DNA of 5,345 bases from an uncultured Acidobacteriota bacterium (GCA_946480545.1 CAMLKY010000189.1:1-5345); one strand, 5' to 3'; shown: positions 1 through 4,692, counted from the stretch's first letter. Translations and numbers: made by a program. The notes: generated by a model from the sequence alone, not told the origin.

Positions 1-145
1 CCTCGGGCGATGGAAAGTCCCTCGGGAAATTATGTGCGTCCGCGATCGACGCAAATGCTTCGAAGCAGATCCGGCCGAGATCTTCCGTGTCTTCGATCCG
101 ACCTTTGCGTAGTATCAGTTCACCGGCTGTCTTTTGCGATTCCAT
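1..145 (-). CDS. GNAT family N-acetyltransferase, N-terminal part (gene runs off the left edge)
   Basis: Reading the minus strand from the ATG at 145-143 gives 48 open codons that continue past the window edge. The protein begins MESQKTAGELILRKGRIEDT and continues EDLGRICFEAFASIADAHNF, then PRDFPSPE. A first beta strand (LILRKGR), an acidic 'EDTEDL' turn and an amphipathic helix 'GRICFEAF' are the usual start of a GNAT fold (family knowledge), whose members move an acetyl group from acetyl-CoA to an amine. The acetyl-CoA-binding motif lies outside the window, so the substrate cannot be judged. The start is well supported: GGAGG at 158-154 sits 8 bases before the ATG. The gene follows the terminator of the secreted protein upstream and so probably has its own promoter. 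Confidence 0.72.
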   Translation of the reverse strand, partial: MESQKTAGELILRKGRIEDTEDLGRICFEAFASIADAHNFPRDFPSPE

Positions 146-153
146 AATGCTTT

Positions 154-158
154 CCTCC
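154..158 (-). promoter_or_regulatory. Shine-Dalgarno site of the GNAT gene
   Basis: GGAGG on the minus strand, 8 bases before the ATG at 145. It fixes the start of a gene that is cut by the window edge. Confidence 0.75.
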
Positions 159-184
159 AATGTTCACGCGAAGAAATGGCATCG

Positions 185-193
185 ATCATATCA
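185..193 (-). promoter_or_regulatory. Candidate extended -10 promoter for the GNAT gene
   Basis: The minus strand reads TGATATGAT, an extended -10 (TGn plus TATGAT, 5 of 6 to TATAAT). It lies inside or just after the T tract of the preceding terminator. Predicted +1 is near 178, giving a leader of about 33 bases with the Shine-Dalgarno site. No good -35 is present, so this is a motif-based guess. Confidence 0.35.
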
Positions 194-229
194 AAAAAAA
201 ATGGGCCCGCTCCCTTTCGGAAACGGGCC
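193..229 (-). terminator. Rho-independent terminator of the secreted coiled-coil gene
   Basis: On the minus strand GGCCCG (229-224) pairs with CGGGCC (209-204). The stem continues through TTTCC/GGGAG with two G-U pairs to a GAAA tetraloop, 11 pairs in all. Two bases after a C it is followed by nine Ts (201-193). It starts 44 bases after the stop at 273. The run lies on the minus-strand side only, so it serves the 273-851 gene and separates it from the GNAT gene. Confidence 0.88.
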
Positions 230-272
230 TCTCCCCCTTGTTCTTTGTGGGAGTTTCATCAACTCACACCTC

Positions 273-851
273 TTAGTACTGCTGGATATTCAGGATCGAA
301 CCGAGGATCGAGCCGAGGATGTTGGCTACGCCATTGTTGTATGTGCCATAGCTCAGCCTGTTGCTACTGTTGTAGCCATCCTGGTAGCCCCGTTCGAAAC
401 CCTGACGGAAGTAATGCTGGTACAAGCTGCGGTCGACATGACTCTGCCAGCCATAGGTCCCCGAGCGGTAGAGTGTAGATCCACCCCAGTTCATTCCGCT
501 CCGACGATTGCGATCCATGCGACCAGCCGTGAATCCCTGACGGTATCCTTCGTTCACAGCCTGGCGGAGCAGCTCGGCTCCACGCTGGTCGGTGTTGTAC
601 CAACTGCCGTTACGATTCACGCGATAGCGATTACGCGCTTGAATGTTCTGAAGTCTCTGCCGTTCGAGCCGAAGCTGCTCACGCTCGAGCTTTACGCGCT
701 CCTTCTGAAGCTTCTCCTGCTGCTTGATCACCTGCTTCTGATTCTTGGCGATCCTGCCGCGGCCCTGTGCACTCGCATCACTGACGCCGGCCACTAGTGC
801 AAGCCCAAGAGCAGCGACTCCAACCAAACCCTTAAAATTGAACAATCTCAT
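273..851 (-). CDS. Secreted coiled-coil protein with YRQGF/G..DG repeats, function unknown
   Basis: The 192-aa product starts MRLFNFKGLVGVAALGLALV and has a Sec signal peptide (basic start, hydrophobic core 8-22, likely cleavage after ASA at residue 28). Residues 35-72 are a highly charged K/Q/E/R coiled coil. Two related glycine-aromatic motifs follow: GYRQGFTAGRMDR (102-114) and YFRQGFERGYQDGY (147-160). The tail has a doubled GSIL (180-187). I know of no assigned function for this arrangement. It is probably periplasmic or surface-associated. The start at 851 is preferred over an in-frame ATG at 893 because AGGAG lies 8 bases upstream and the signal peptide begins there. It is a single-gene unit ending in a strong terminator and is divergent from the NUDIX gene. 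Confidence 0.8.
   Translation of the reverse strand: MRLFNFKGLVGVAALGLALVAGVSDASAQGRGRIAKNQKQVIKQQEKLQKERVKLEREQLRLERQRLQNIQARNRYRVNRNGSWYNTDQRGAELLRQAVNEGYRQGFTAGRMDRNRRSGMNWGGSTLYRSGTYGWQSHVDRSLYQHYFRQGFERGYQDGYNSSNRLSYGTYNNGVANILGSILGSILNIQQY
292..320. repeat. 12-bp tandem repeat, about 2.4 copies, inside the secreted protein gene
   Basis: The unit AGGATCGAACCG/AGGATCGAGCCG is repeated at 292-303 and 304-315, with a partial third copy from 316. Read on the minus strand it encodes the repeated GSIL near the C-terminus, so it is an in-frame coding repeat that could vary in copy number. Confidence 0.6.
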
Positions 852-859
852 TTTTCTAA

Positions 860-883
860 CTCCTTCCCTTTTTCGTTCTAGCA
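860..883 (-). promoter_or_regulatory. Shine-Dalgarno site and candidate extended -10 for the secreted protein gene
   Basis: The minus strand has GGGAAGGAG ending at 860, 8 bases before the ATG at 851. This is a strong ribosome binding site. Just upstream, TGCTAGAAC (883-875) resembles an extended -10 and would start transcription near 868. The Shine-Dalgarno is firm; the promoter is weak, with no good -35. Confidence 0.45.
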
Positions 884-963
884 GCAGCTTCATCGGCCGT
901 TGCGTGATGCTCTAGTGCATTGTGTGTGCCATTCCCCGATAAGCGTGCGATTCCAACGACTTA

Positions 964-994
964 CCGAAAAACAGCTATTTCGGCAGACCGAAAA
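964..994. repeat. Small inverted plus direct repeat in the divergent spacer
   Basis: CCGAAA at 964-969 and TTTCGG at 978-983 form a 6-bp inverted repeat with an 8-base loop. CCGAAAA recurs at 988-994. No T tract follows, so it is not a terminator. It could be a regulator-binding site or chance. Confidence 0.35.
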
Positions 995-1096
995 GTTATA
1001 CGATATGGTGCAGAAATCGCTCATGAAAGCATGTGACCTACAGTCCCTTTTGGCGACTCGGAACGCGGGACCTGGACCTTAGACCCAGCCCTCGCG

Positions 1097-1105
1097 TGCT
1101 AAATT
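1097..1105 (+). promoter_or_regulatory. Extended -10 placing +1 on the NUDIX start codon
   Basis: TGCTAAATT matches TGn-TAnnnT. With the last -10 base (1105) at -7, the predicted +1 is 1112, the A of the NUDIX ATG. No Shine-Dalgarno lies upstream of this ATG, so a leaderless transcript fits. No clear -35 at standard spacing. Confidence 0.45.
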
Positions 1106-1111
1106 ATTGCC

Positions 1112-1561
1112 ATGGCCAAGCAGAGTGCGGGGATATTGCTCTATCGTAGAAAGAACGGGTTCCTGGAGGTGTTTCTTACACATCCCGGTGGACCTTTCTG
1201 GAAGAACAAGGACAAGGGCGTCTGGACGATACCGAAGGGGGAATTTGCCGGTGAGCCCCCGCTCGAGGCGGCAAAGCGGGAGTTGAAGGAGGAGACGGGA
1301 TTCTCCGTTAAAGGACCTTTCGTCGAGCTGAACCCCATCAAGCAGAAGGGGGGAAAATGGGTTTACGCCTGGGCGGCAGAAGCTGACGTAGATCCGGAAA
1401 AGATAACCAGCAACACCTTTACCGTCACCTATGCCTCGGGACATCAGCAGGAGTACCCGGAAGTTGATCGGGCCGATTGGTACTCGATCGACGAGGCCAA
1501 GGAAAAAATACTGGAGGCACAGTCGAGACTGCTGGACGACCTCGTTAAGAAAATCGGTTAG
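1112..1561 (+). CDS. NUDIX hydrolase, COG4119-like (predicted NTP pyrophosphohydrolase)
   Basis: The 149-aa protein covers a single complete NUDIX domain. Members cleave nucleoside-diphosphate-linked substrates with Mg2+ in the cytoplasm. The N-terminal 'SAGILLYRR', 'HPGGPFW' (24-30) and 'WTIPKGEF' (38-45), and the C-terminal 'WAAE.D.DP..I.SNTF' and 'EYPEVDRADWY', are typical of the COG4119 group as I recall it. The NUDIX box runs from G43 to F64 with REL.EETGF (56-64), so the metal-binding glutamates are present. One oddity is that the loop between G43 and E48 holds four residues, not the canonical five. The exact substrate is unknown. There is no Shine-Dalgarno; the start fits a leaderless transcript. 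The stop lies 5 bases before the deacetylase ATG, suggesting co-transcription. Confidence 0.93.
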   Translation: MAKQSAGILLYRRKNGFLEVFLTHPGGPFWKNKDKGVWTIPKGEFAGEPPLEAAKRELKEETGFSVKGPFVELNPIKQKGGKWVYAWAAEADVDPEKITSNTFTVTYASGHQQEYPEVDRADWYSIDEAKEKILEAQSRLLDDLVKKIG

Positions 1562-1566
1562 GCGTG

Positions 1567-1707
1567 ATGAAGAAACTGTATATTCTCCTGGTCGTCGTTG
1601 GAATCCTTGCGATCACGATCGTCGTTCTATGGCAGGTGAGCAACGCCCGCTCGTTTCAAACTTTTGGTCGAAACGCAGGAAAAGATCGTTGCTCTCACGT
1701 TCGATGA
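1567..1707 (+). pseudogene. N-terminal membrane anchor of the polysaccharide deacetylase, out of frame with its catalytic domain
   Basis: The ATG at 1567 (or GTG at 1564) opens a frame starting MKKLYILLVVVGILAITIVV. This is a clear signal anchor, followed by LWQVSNARSFQTFG. That tail matches the linker I recall in front of the catalytic domain of related acidobacterial and Bacillus-like deacetylases ('SRTFQ.FG...V.RVET.EKVVALTFDDGP'). This frame then reads nonsense (RNAGKDRCSHVR) and stops with TGA at 1705-1707, while the catalytic domain is open in the +1 frame from 1640 on. The break therefore lies between 1640 and about 1690, most likely at 1660-1670 near the TTTT run. It starts 5 bases after the NUDIX stop. 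Confidence 0.7.
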
Positions 1708-2257
1708 TGGGCCCGGCGATCTGACACGGCCGCTCCTCGACATCCTCGAGAAAGAGCAGATATCTGCAACGTTTTTTGTTACCGGTGCAGAATTGGAGAA
1801 GAACCTCGACCGCGGGATCCGGATAGTGTCCGCCGGCCACGAGCTCGGGAATCATTCGTACTCGCATGAGCGAATGATCCTCGTCAGCCCATCTTATGTT
1901 CGCCAGGAGATCGAGCGTACCGACCAACTGATACGCGAGGCGGGATACCAAAGCGAGATCCTTTTCCGGCCGCCGTATGGAAAGAAGCTTTTTGTGCTGC
2001 CGTATTATCTTTCCCAAAGTGGAAGGACGACGGTGATGTGGGACGTCGAGCCTGACTCTGACGTGGATGCCACCTATAACGAGATCGCCGAACGTGCGAT
2101 AAATGAAACGCGGCCGGGATCGATCATACTTCTTCACGCGATGTATCCGAACCGTGGCGAATCATATAAGTCGGTGGCAAAGATAATCAATGAGCTAAAA
2201 GCGCGCGGTTACACATTTGTGACCGTATCGGAGTTGCTAACCCGGCAACGCGGATGA
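1664..2257 (+). CDS. Polysaccharide deacetylase (carbohydrate esterase family 4), catalytic domain of a frame-disrupted gene
   Basis: Counting from the TTG at 1664, all five CE4 motifs are present. They are TFDDGP (12-17, catalytic base and metal aspartates D14/D15), NHSYSH (63-68, zinc histidines H64 and H68), RPPYGKK (102-108), WDVEPDS (126-132) and LLH (156-158, catalytic H158). Such enzymes remove N- or O-acetyl groups from peptidoglycan, chitin-like or capsular sugars outside the cytoplasm, so a membrane anchor is expected. That anchor exists upstream at 1567-1707 but in another frame. TTG 1664 is only the first possible start; no Shine-Dalgarno precedes it, and a protein begun there would lack any export signal. 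The true gene is therefore probably 1567-2257 with a frameshift. The domain itself shows no decay, so a recent mutation, a sequence error or programmed frameshifting are all open. Confidence 0.88.
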   Translation: MVETQEKIVALTFDDGPGDLTRPLLDILEKEQISATFFVTGAELEKNLDRGIRIVSAGHELGNHSYSHERMILVSPSYVRQEIERTDQLIREAGYQSEILFRPPYGKKLFVLPYYLSQSGRTTVMWDVEPDSDVDATYNEIAERAINETRPGSIILLHAMYPNRGESYKSVAKIINELKARGYTFVTVSELLTRQRG

Positions 2258-2636
2258 GTTCACGAACGATTCGACATTTCGCCAAACCAATAACGTTCCA
2301 TACAGTTCCATCTTCGCGCTTTTCTTCCTGGAGGTTCGGCGAAACGCTGCCTTTGGGTTGAGACTTCATTGCGTCGCGTAATTCCCTGTGCAGCGACTCC
2401 ACATCCTCGACTTCGAATGCGCAACCGTCCTGCGTTGGGTCGCCGCCGTTCTCGACGATCTGCATTCTGACGTTGTCACGCGTGAGGACCGCCGATCTGA
2501 CAGGCTTATCGAGAATCGACTCGACACGGAATCCCATCACCTCGCGATAGAAGGATATGGAATCTTCGACGCTGGCGACGGGCAAATTCATCGCGTCACC
2601 TTGATAACCCCAAGCGTTGGTCAATCTTGATGTCAT
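2187..2636 (-). CDS. VOC (glyoxalase/bleomycin-resistance fold) protein with a disrupted C-terminus
   Basis: From the ATG at 2636 the protein opens MTSRLTNAWGYQGDAMNLPV. It continues with SVEDSISFYREVMGFRVES, 'SAVLTRDNVRMQIVENGGDPTQDGCAFEV' and 'DVESLHRELRD', the usual beta-alpha-beta-beta-beta module of VOC metalloenzymes and resistance proteins. The substrate is unknown. Up to W113-N114-V115 it follows the family. Relatives then have a strand like 'FFVVAPDGLCYWFGE'. Here the reading frame changes to unrelated sequence (IGLAKCRIVREL...) and runs 71 bases into the deacetylase gene before stopping at 2187. The lost end, YWFGEMSNRS and a stop at 2260, is found in another frame (2260-2292). The start matches the family N-terminus; a further upstream ATG at 2828 is not credible. 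No Shine-Dalgarno is visible. Confidence 0.8.
   Translation of the reverse strand: MTSRLTNAWGYQGDAMNLPVASVEDSISFYREVMGFRVESILDKPVRSAVLTRDNVRMQIVENGGDPTQDGCAFEVEDVESLHRELRDAMKSQPKGSVSPNLQEEKREDGTVWNVIGLAKCRIVRELIRVAGLATPIRSQMCNRALLAH
2260..2292 (-). pseudogene. Displaced C-terminal end of the VOC gene
   Basis: Starting at 2292, the minus strand in a second frame reads YWFGEMSNRS and a TGA at 2262-2260. This fits the final strand of the VOC family ('...DGLCYWFGE'), including the glutamate that commonly binds metal. The ancestral stop would lie 2 bases from the deacetylase stop at 2257, a normal convergent arrangement. About ten codons plus one base appear to be missing between 2295 and 2289. 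Confidence 0.65.
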
Positions 2637-2706
2637 ATTTGTAGAACTCAGGTCGCTCGTTCGATGTGGTAATGTCCTGTTTCTATGATCCCGGCGAGTG
2701 GTGTTA

Positions 2707-2730
2707 TCGCAAAGCCGCAGAGCCGCAAAG
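2707..2730. repeat. Three tandem 8-bp units TCGCAAAG/CCGCAGAG/CCGCAAAG
   Basis: Three consecutive octamers with consensus YCGCARAG lie 18 bases upstream of the -35 box. The next eight bases (TTCGAAAG) may be a decayed fourth copy. Short CGCARAG runs recall extragenic repeats I have seen in acidobacterial and planctomycete intergenic DNA. Function unknown. Confidence 0.55.
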
Positions 2731-2747
2731 TTCGAAAGCAGTCCGTG

Positions 2748-2777
2748 TTGACCGTAAAACTTACGCCAGTGTAAGAT
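2748..2777 (+). promoter_or_regulatory. Sigma70-like promoter of the DUF3667 gene
   Basis: TTGACC (2748-2753, 5 of 6 to TTGACA), an 18-base spacer and TAAGAT (2772-2777, 4 of 6 to TATAAT) predict a start near 2784 and a 28-base leader to the ATG at 2812. The ribosome site before that ATG is weak (GAAGAT). Confidence 0.55.
2760..2775. promoter_or_regulatory. Candidate operator palindrome overlapping the -10
   Basis: CTTACGCCAGTGTAAG is a 16-bp imperfect palindrome: half-sites CTTACGCC and CTTACACT on opposite strands, differing only by two transitions. It covers the promoter spacer and part of the -10, a typical position for a repressor (TetR/MarR-type dimer) site. No regulator gene is in the window, so this is an inference from position and symmetry. 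Confidence 0.4.
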
Positions 2778-2811
2778 ACCCGCAATTTTGCTGCGAAGAT
2801 AGCGAATCAAG

Positions 2812-3648
2812 ATGGCCTCTCTCGACATCGCCCAGACAGCGATAACAGAACCGACTCTCGAATGTCCTAACTGCGGTGGAATGGCTCCGTTGAAGTTCTG
2901 TCCCGCGTGCGGTCAGAAGCGCATCGACAAACACGAATACTCAGTACGGCATTTTTTCGGTCACATTCTCCACGAGATCACACACCTCGATTCGAATAAG
3001 ATATTTCGAACTCTCGGGGCGCTTATCTTTTCCCCGGGTAAGCTGACCCGCGAATATCTCGACGGCCGCCGTGGTCAGTACATTAATCCGATCCGAGTCT
3101 ATCTCACCGTCAGCGCGATCTACTTTCTGTTTGCGTGGGGAGCACTGGCGAATGCAGGAGGCGGCGGCGTACGGGACATGCAGTCACGGCCTTTCTTCGT
3201 ACAGATGGCCGAGCGGAAGGGGGTCGAACCAGCGGTGCTAGCGGAACGCGTCCAGGAGAAGGCGGGTAAATACTCCGCGGTTCTCAGGTTCGCGAGCGTG
3301 CTCGTGTCAGGACTGTTCTTGATGTTGCTCTATCGGGGAACCGGAAGGTATTACGTCGAGCACCTGGTGTTCTCGCTCCACTTCTACGCTTTCGACTTTC
3401 TGGCGAAGTGCATCGTGGCGACGTTGTATCTCACGTCCGACCTTACGACGCATGCGCTCTATATGGCGTCGAGGACCGGGTACTACCTCGTGGCACTCGT
3501 CTATCTGTTCTTCGCGCTTCTGCGTGTCTACCAGCAATCCAGGACAAAGACAGTCTTGAAGGCGGCGGCTCAGTTTTTGTTCGAAGTGCTGCTCTTTATC
3601 GGGATCAACATTGCTGGATTCTTCATCGCACTAGCCTTCGCAAAATAG
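2812..3648 (+). CDS. DUF3667 domain-containing zinc-ribbon membrane protein
   Basis: The 278-aa protein begins with a cytoplasmic zinc ribbon: C18-x2-C21 and C30-x2-C33 (ECPNCGG ... FCPACGQKR). After it comes the DUF3667 signature 'FFGHILHEITHLDSNKIFRTLGALIFSPGKLTREYLDGRR' in residues 48-87. 'YINPIRVYLTVSAIYFLFAW' then leads into the first membrane helix (about 95-113). Further hydrophobic helices lie near 159-175, 183-207, 223-240 and 251-276, so there are probably five. The family has no established function; zinc ribbon plus membrane bundle suggests a scaffold or membrane-bound sensor, which is speculation. It has its own promoter and candidate operator and appears complete. Its TAG stop directly abuts the stop of the converging SRAP gene. 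Confidence 0.9.
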   Translation: MASLDIAQTAITEPTLECPNCGGMAPLKFCPACGQKRIDKHEYSVRHFFGHILHEITHLDSNKIFRTLGALIFSPGKLTREYLDGRRGQYINPIRVYLTVSAIYFLFAWGALANAGGGGVRDMQSRPFFVQMAERKGVEPAVLAERVQEKAGKYSAVLRFASVLVSGLFLMLLYRGTGRYYVEHLVFSLHFYAFDFLAKCIVATLYLTSDLTTHALYMASRTGYYLVALVYLFFALLRVYQQSRTKTVLKAAAQFLFEVLLFIGINIAGFFIALAFAK

Positions 3649-4290
3649 CTAGAACAGACTTCCCTGCTCCGAGCCCTCCCTGGACGGCTCTTTTGCGACC
3701 TCAACGCGCGTCTCATCGTTATTAAGCGGACGCATCAATCGACGCAGATCCGGAAATTGGGTCCCGGGATCGAGCCACGCCGCGTAATCGTATCTGTGTA
3801 TGACGACTGGCATGCGTCCTTTTTCATGTATCGGTCGCACCACATCGTTCGCCTCAGTCGTCATTATCACGCCACAGCGACGCGGCTCTCCCTTGATCAG
3901 ACATTCTCGGGCTATACCGCCGAAAGCGAACAACGGTTCATCGAATGTGAAAAGGTGACGGCACTTTCCCGTATCCCATTCAAAAAAGCCCGTTGCAGGT
4001 ATCAGCACCCGATCCCGGCGAAACGCATCGGCGAACATCTCGACCTTGGTCACGGTTTCGGCCTTTGCGTTGATCGCACGTCGGGGGACTCCGCTGTTGT
4101 CCTTGTCCTCGATCGTCCACCAGATGTCTTCCGGGCGATTCTCATTATTCACGGCCGTGATCCACTCGCCGGGAAACACCTCGTCGCGCATTTTGTACCC
4201 GTGAATGTCGAAGTAATCGAGGCCATCGACGATGTTGAAATGCTTGATGATGTCGGCCGGCATGGCCTTCAGCACGTATCTTCCGCACAT
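3649..4290 (-). CDS. SOS response-associated peptidase (SRAP/YedK/HMCES family)
   Basis: The protein has 213 aa, close to the usual 220. SRAP proteins react with abasic sites in single-stranded DNA, forming a stable thiazolidine link through Cys2, and so protect the genome at stalled forks. All key residues are visible: C2 after the start Met (MCGRYV; the Met must be removed), R71 and N74 in RRAINAKAE, E104 in GFFEW, and H155 in IHEKGRMPVVI. The start is fixed because Cys2 must be the second residue. There is no Shine-Dalgarno. TGATATCCT at 4305-4297 would place +1 on the A of the ATG, so the mRNA may be leaderless. I see no LexA box, so SOS control is not shown. It stands alone, converging on DUF3667 with no spacer. 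Confidence 0.95.
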   Translation of the reverse strand: MCGRYVLKAMPADIIKHFNIVDGLDYFDIHGYKMRDEVFPGEWITAVNNENRPEDIWWTIEDKDNSGVPRRAINAKAETVTKVEMFADAFRRDRVLIPATGFFEWDTGKCRHLFTFDEPLFAFGGIARECLIKGEPRRCGVIMTTEANDVVRPIHEKGRMPVVIHRYDYAAWLDPGTQFPDLRRLMRPLNNDETRVEVAKEPSREGSEQGSLF

Positions 4291-4296
4291 GAGGTG

Positions 4297-4305
4297 AGGA
4301 TATCA
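4297..4305 (-). promoter_or_regulatory. Candidate extended -10 giving a leaderless SRAP mRNA
   Basis: The minus strand reads TGATATCCT (TGn plus TATCCT, 4 of 6). Its last base at 4297 as -7 puts +1 at 4290, the first base of the start codon. The six bases between box and ATG contain no purine-rich ribosome site. Confidence 0.4.
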
Positions 4306-4311
4306 CGCGGC

Positions 4312-4680
4312 TTATGGCTCCGGCTGCTTGCCACCCTCGGGAACGATCCAGATCACTGTACGCGGCACCTTCGACTCGCCGCCGCGCATGAACACCAGCC
4401 GGCTTTGACCCGCATAATGGTAGGAGATCTGAGAGCTCATGTTAATGATCCTCCGTTCTCGCTGCTGGATCTCGCGGTTTGTCCCGTAGCAGAAGATATA
4501 ACCGGAGGCAGTTTTCCTCTGGATCATTTCATAATGGAATTCGGTGAGGATCGCCTTGAGACGCTTTTGTGAAACGGATCCGAAGTCGGCAAACTTTATA
4601 GGATCGTTAGAGCTCGGTGACTGCGAGAGAGCAGCGGTTGCGAGAAGGAAGAATACGAGAATGAGACGCGGCCGGGGCAT
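4312..4680 (-). CDS. Small secreted protein of unknown function, acidobacterial 'GYI.YG ... WIVP' type
   Basis: The 122-aa product starts MPRPRLILVFFLLATAALSQ, a Sec signal peptide with cleavage likely near residue 19. The mature part reads KFADFGSVSQKRLKAILTEF, then a helix, 'TASGYIFCYGTNREIQQRERRI' (57-78), and ends 'RLVFMRGGESKVPRTVIWIVPEGG' (94-117). This pattern recalls a group of small exported proteins common in Acidobacteria ('FGKI...RL..F...L...P.A.GYII.YG ... RI....GG.....ELWIVP.GA.PP'). I know of no function for it. The start at 4680 is preferred over upstream ATGs, for example 4794, because it opens the signal peptide and lies just after a promoter motif. There is no Shine-Dalgarno. 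It is divergent from the 4782 gene, with a 101-base gap. Confidence 0.75.
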   Translation of the reverse strand: MPRPRLILVFFLLATAALSQSPSSNDPIKFADFGSVSQKRLKAILTEFHYEMIQRKTASGYIFCYGTNREIQQRERRIINMSSQISYHYAGQSRLVFMRGGESKVPRTVIWIVPEGGKQPEP

Positions 4681-4692
4681 AGTCTGGCAATG

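Larger units (their letters stand above)
852..1111. other. Divergent intergenic spacer
   Basis: This is 260 bases between the divergently transcribed secreted-protein and NUDIX genes. A 60-codon frame can be opened from a TTG at 900, but it has no ribosome site and no recognisable protein, so I treat the region as non-coding. It holds a short inverted/direct repeat (CCGAAA 964-969, TTTCGG 978-983, CCGAAAA 988-994) and promoter-like motifs close to each gene. Confidence 0.6.
2637..2811. other. Divergent spacer between the VOC and DUF3667 genes
   Basis: This is 175 bases with no credible gene. It contains three tandem 8-mers (2707-2730), a sigma70-like promoter toward the DUF3667 gene (2748-2777) and a 16-bp imperfect palindrome in the promoter spacer (2760-2775). 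Confidence 0.65.

Noticed and set aside
87..797. A 236-codon plus-strand open frame opposite the GNAT start and the secreted protein
   Set aside because: It runs through the minus-strand terminator and a signal-peptide gene, and its leucine-rich translation is the antisense of a K/E/R coiled coil.
964..983. The CCGAAA/TTTCGG hairpin as a terminator
   Set aside because: It has only six pairs, no T tract on either side, and no gene ends nearby.
900..1082. A 60-codon plus-strand frame in the divergent spacer
   Set aside because: It has a TTG start, no ribosome site, no family resemblance and an ending (NAGPGP) that looks random. It could be real only if conserved in relatives.
2637..2828. N-terminal extension of the VOC protein from an ATG at 2828
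   Set aside because: The 64 extra residues are Arg/His/Cys-rich, cover the DUF3667 promoter and overlap its start. The family N-terminus begins at 2636.
3757..4572. A 271-codon plus-strand open frame opposite the SRAP and small secreted genes
   Set aside because: It overlaps two minus-strand genes with clear family motifs, lacks a ribosome site and has no recognisable domain. It is an antisense shadow caused by GC-rich codon use.
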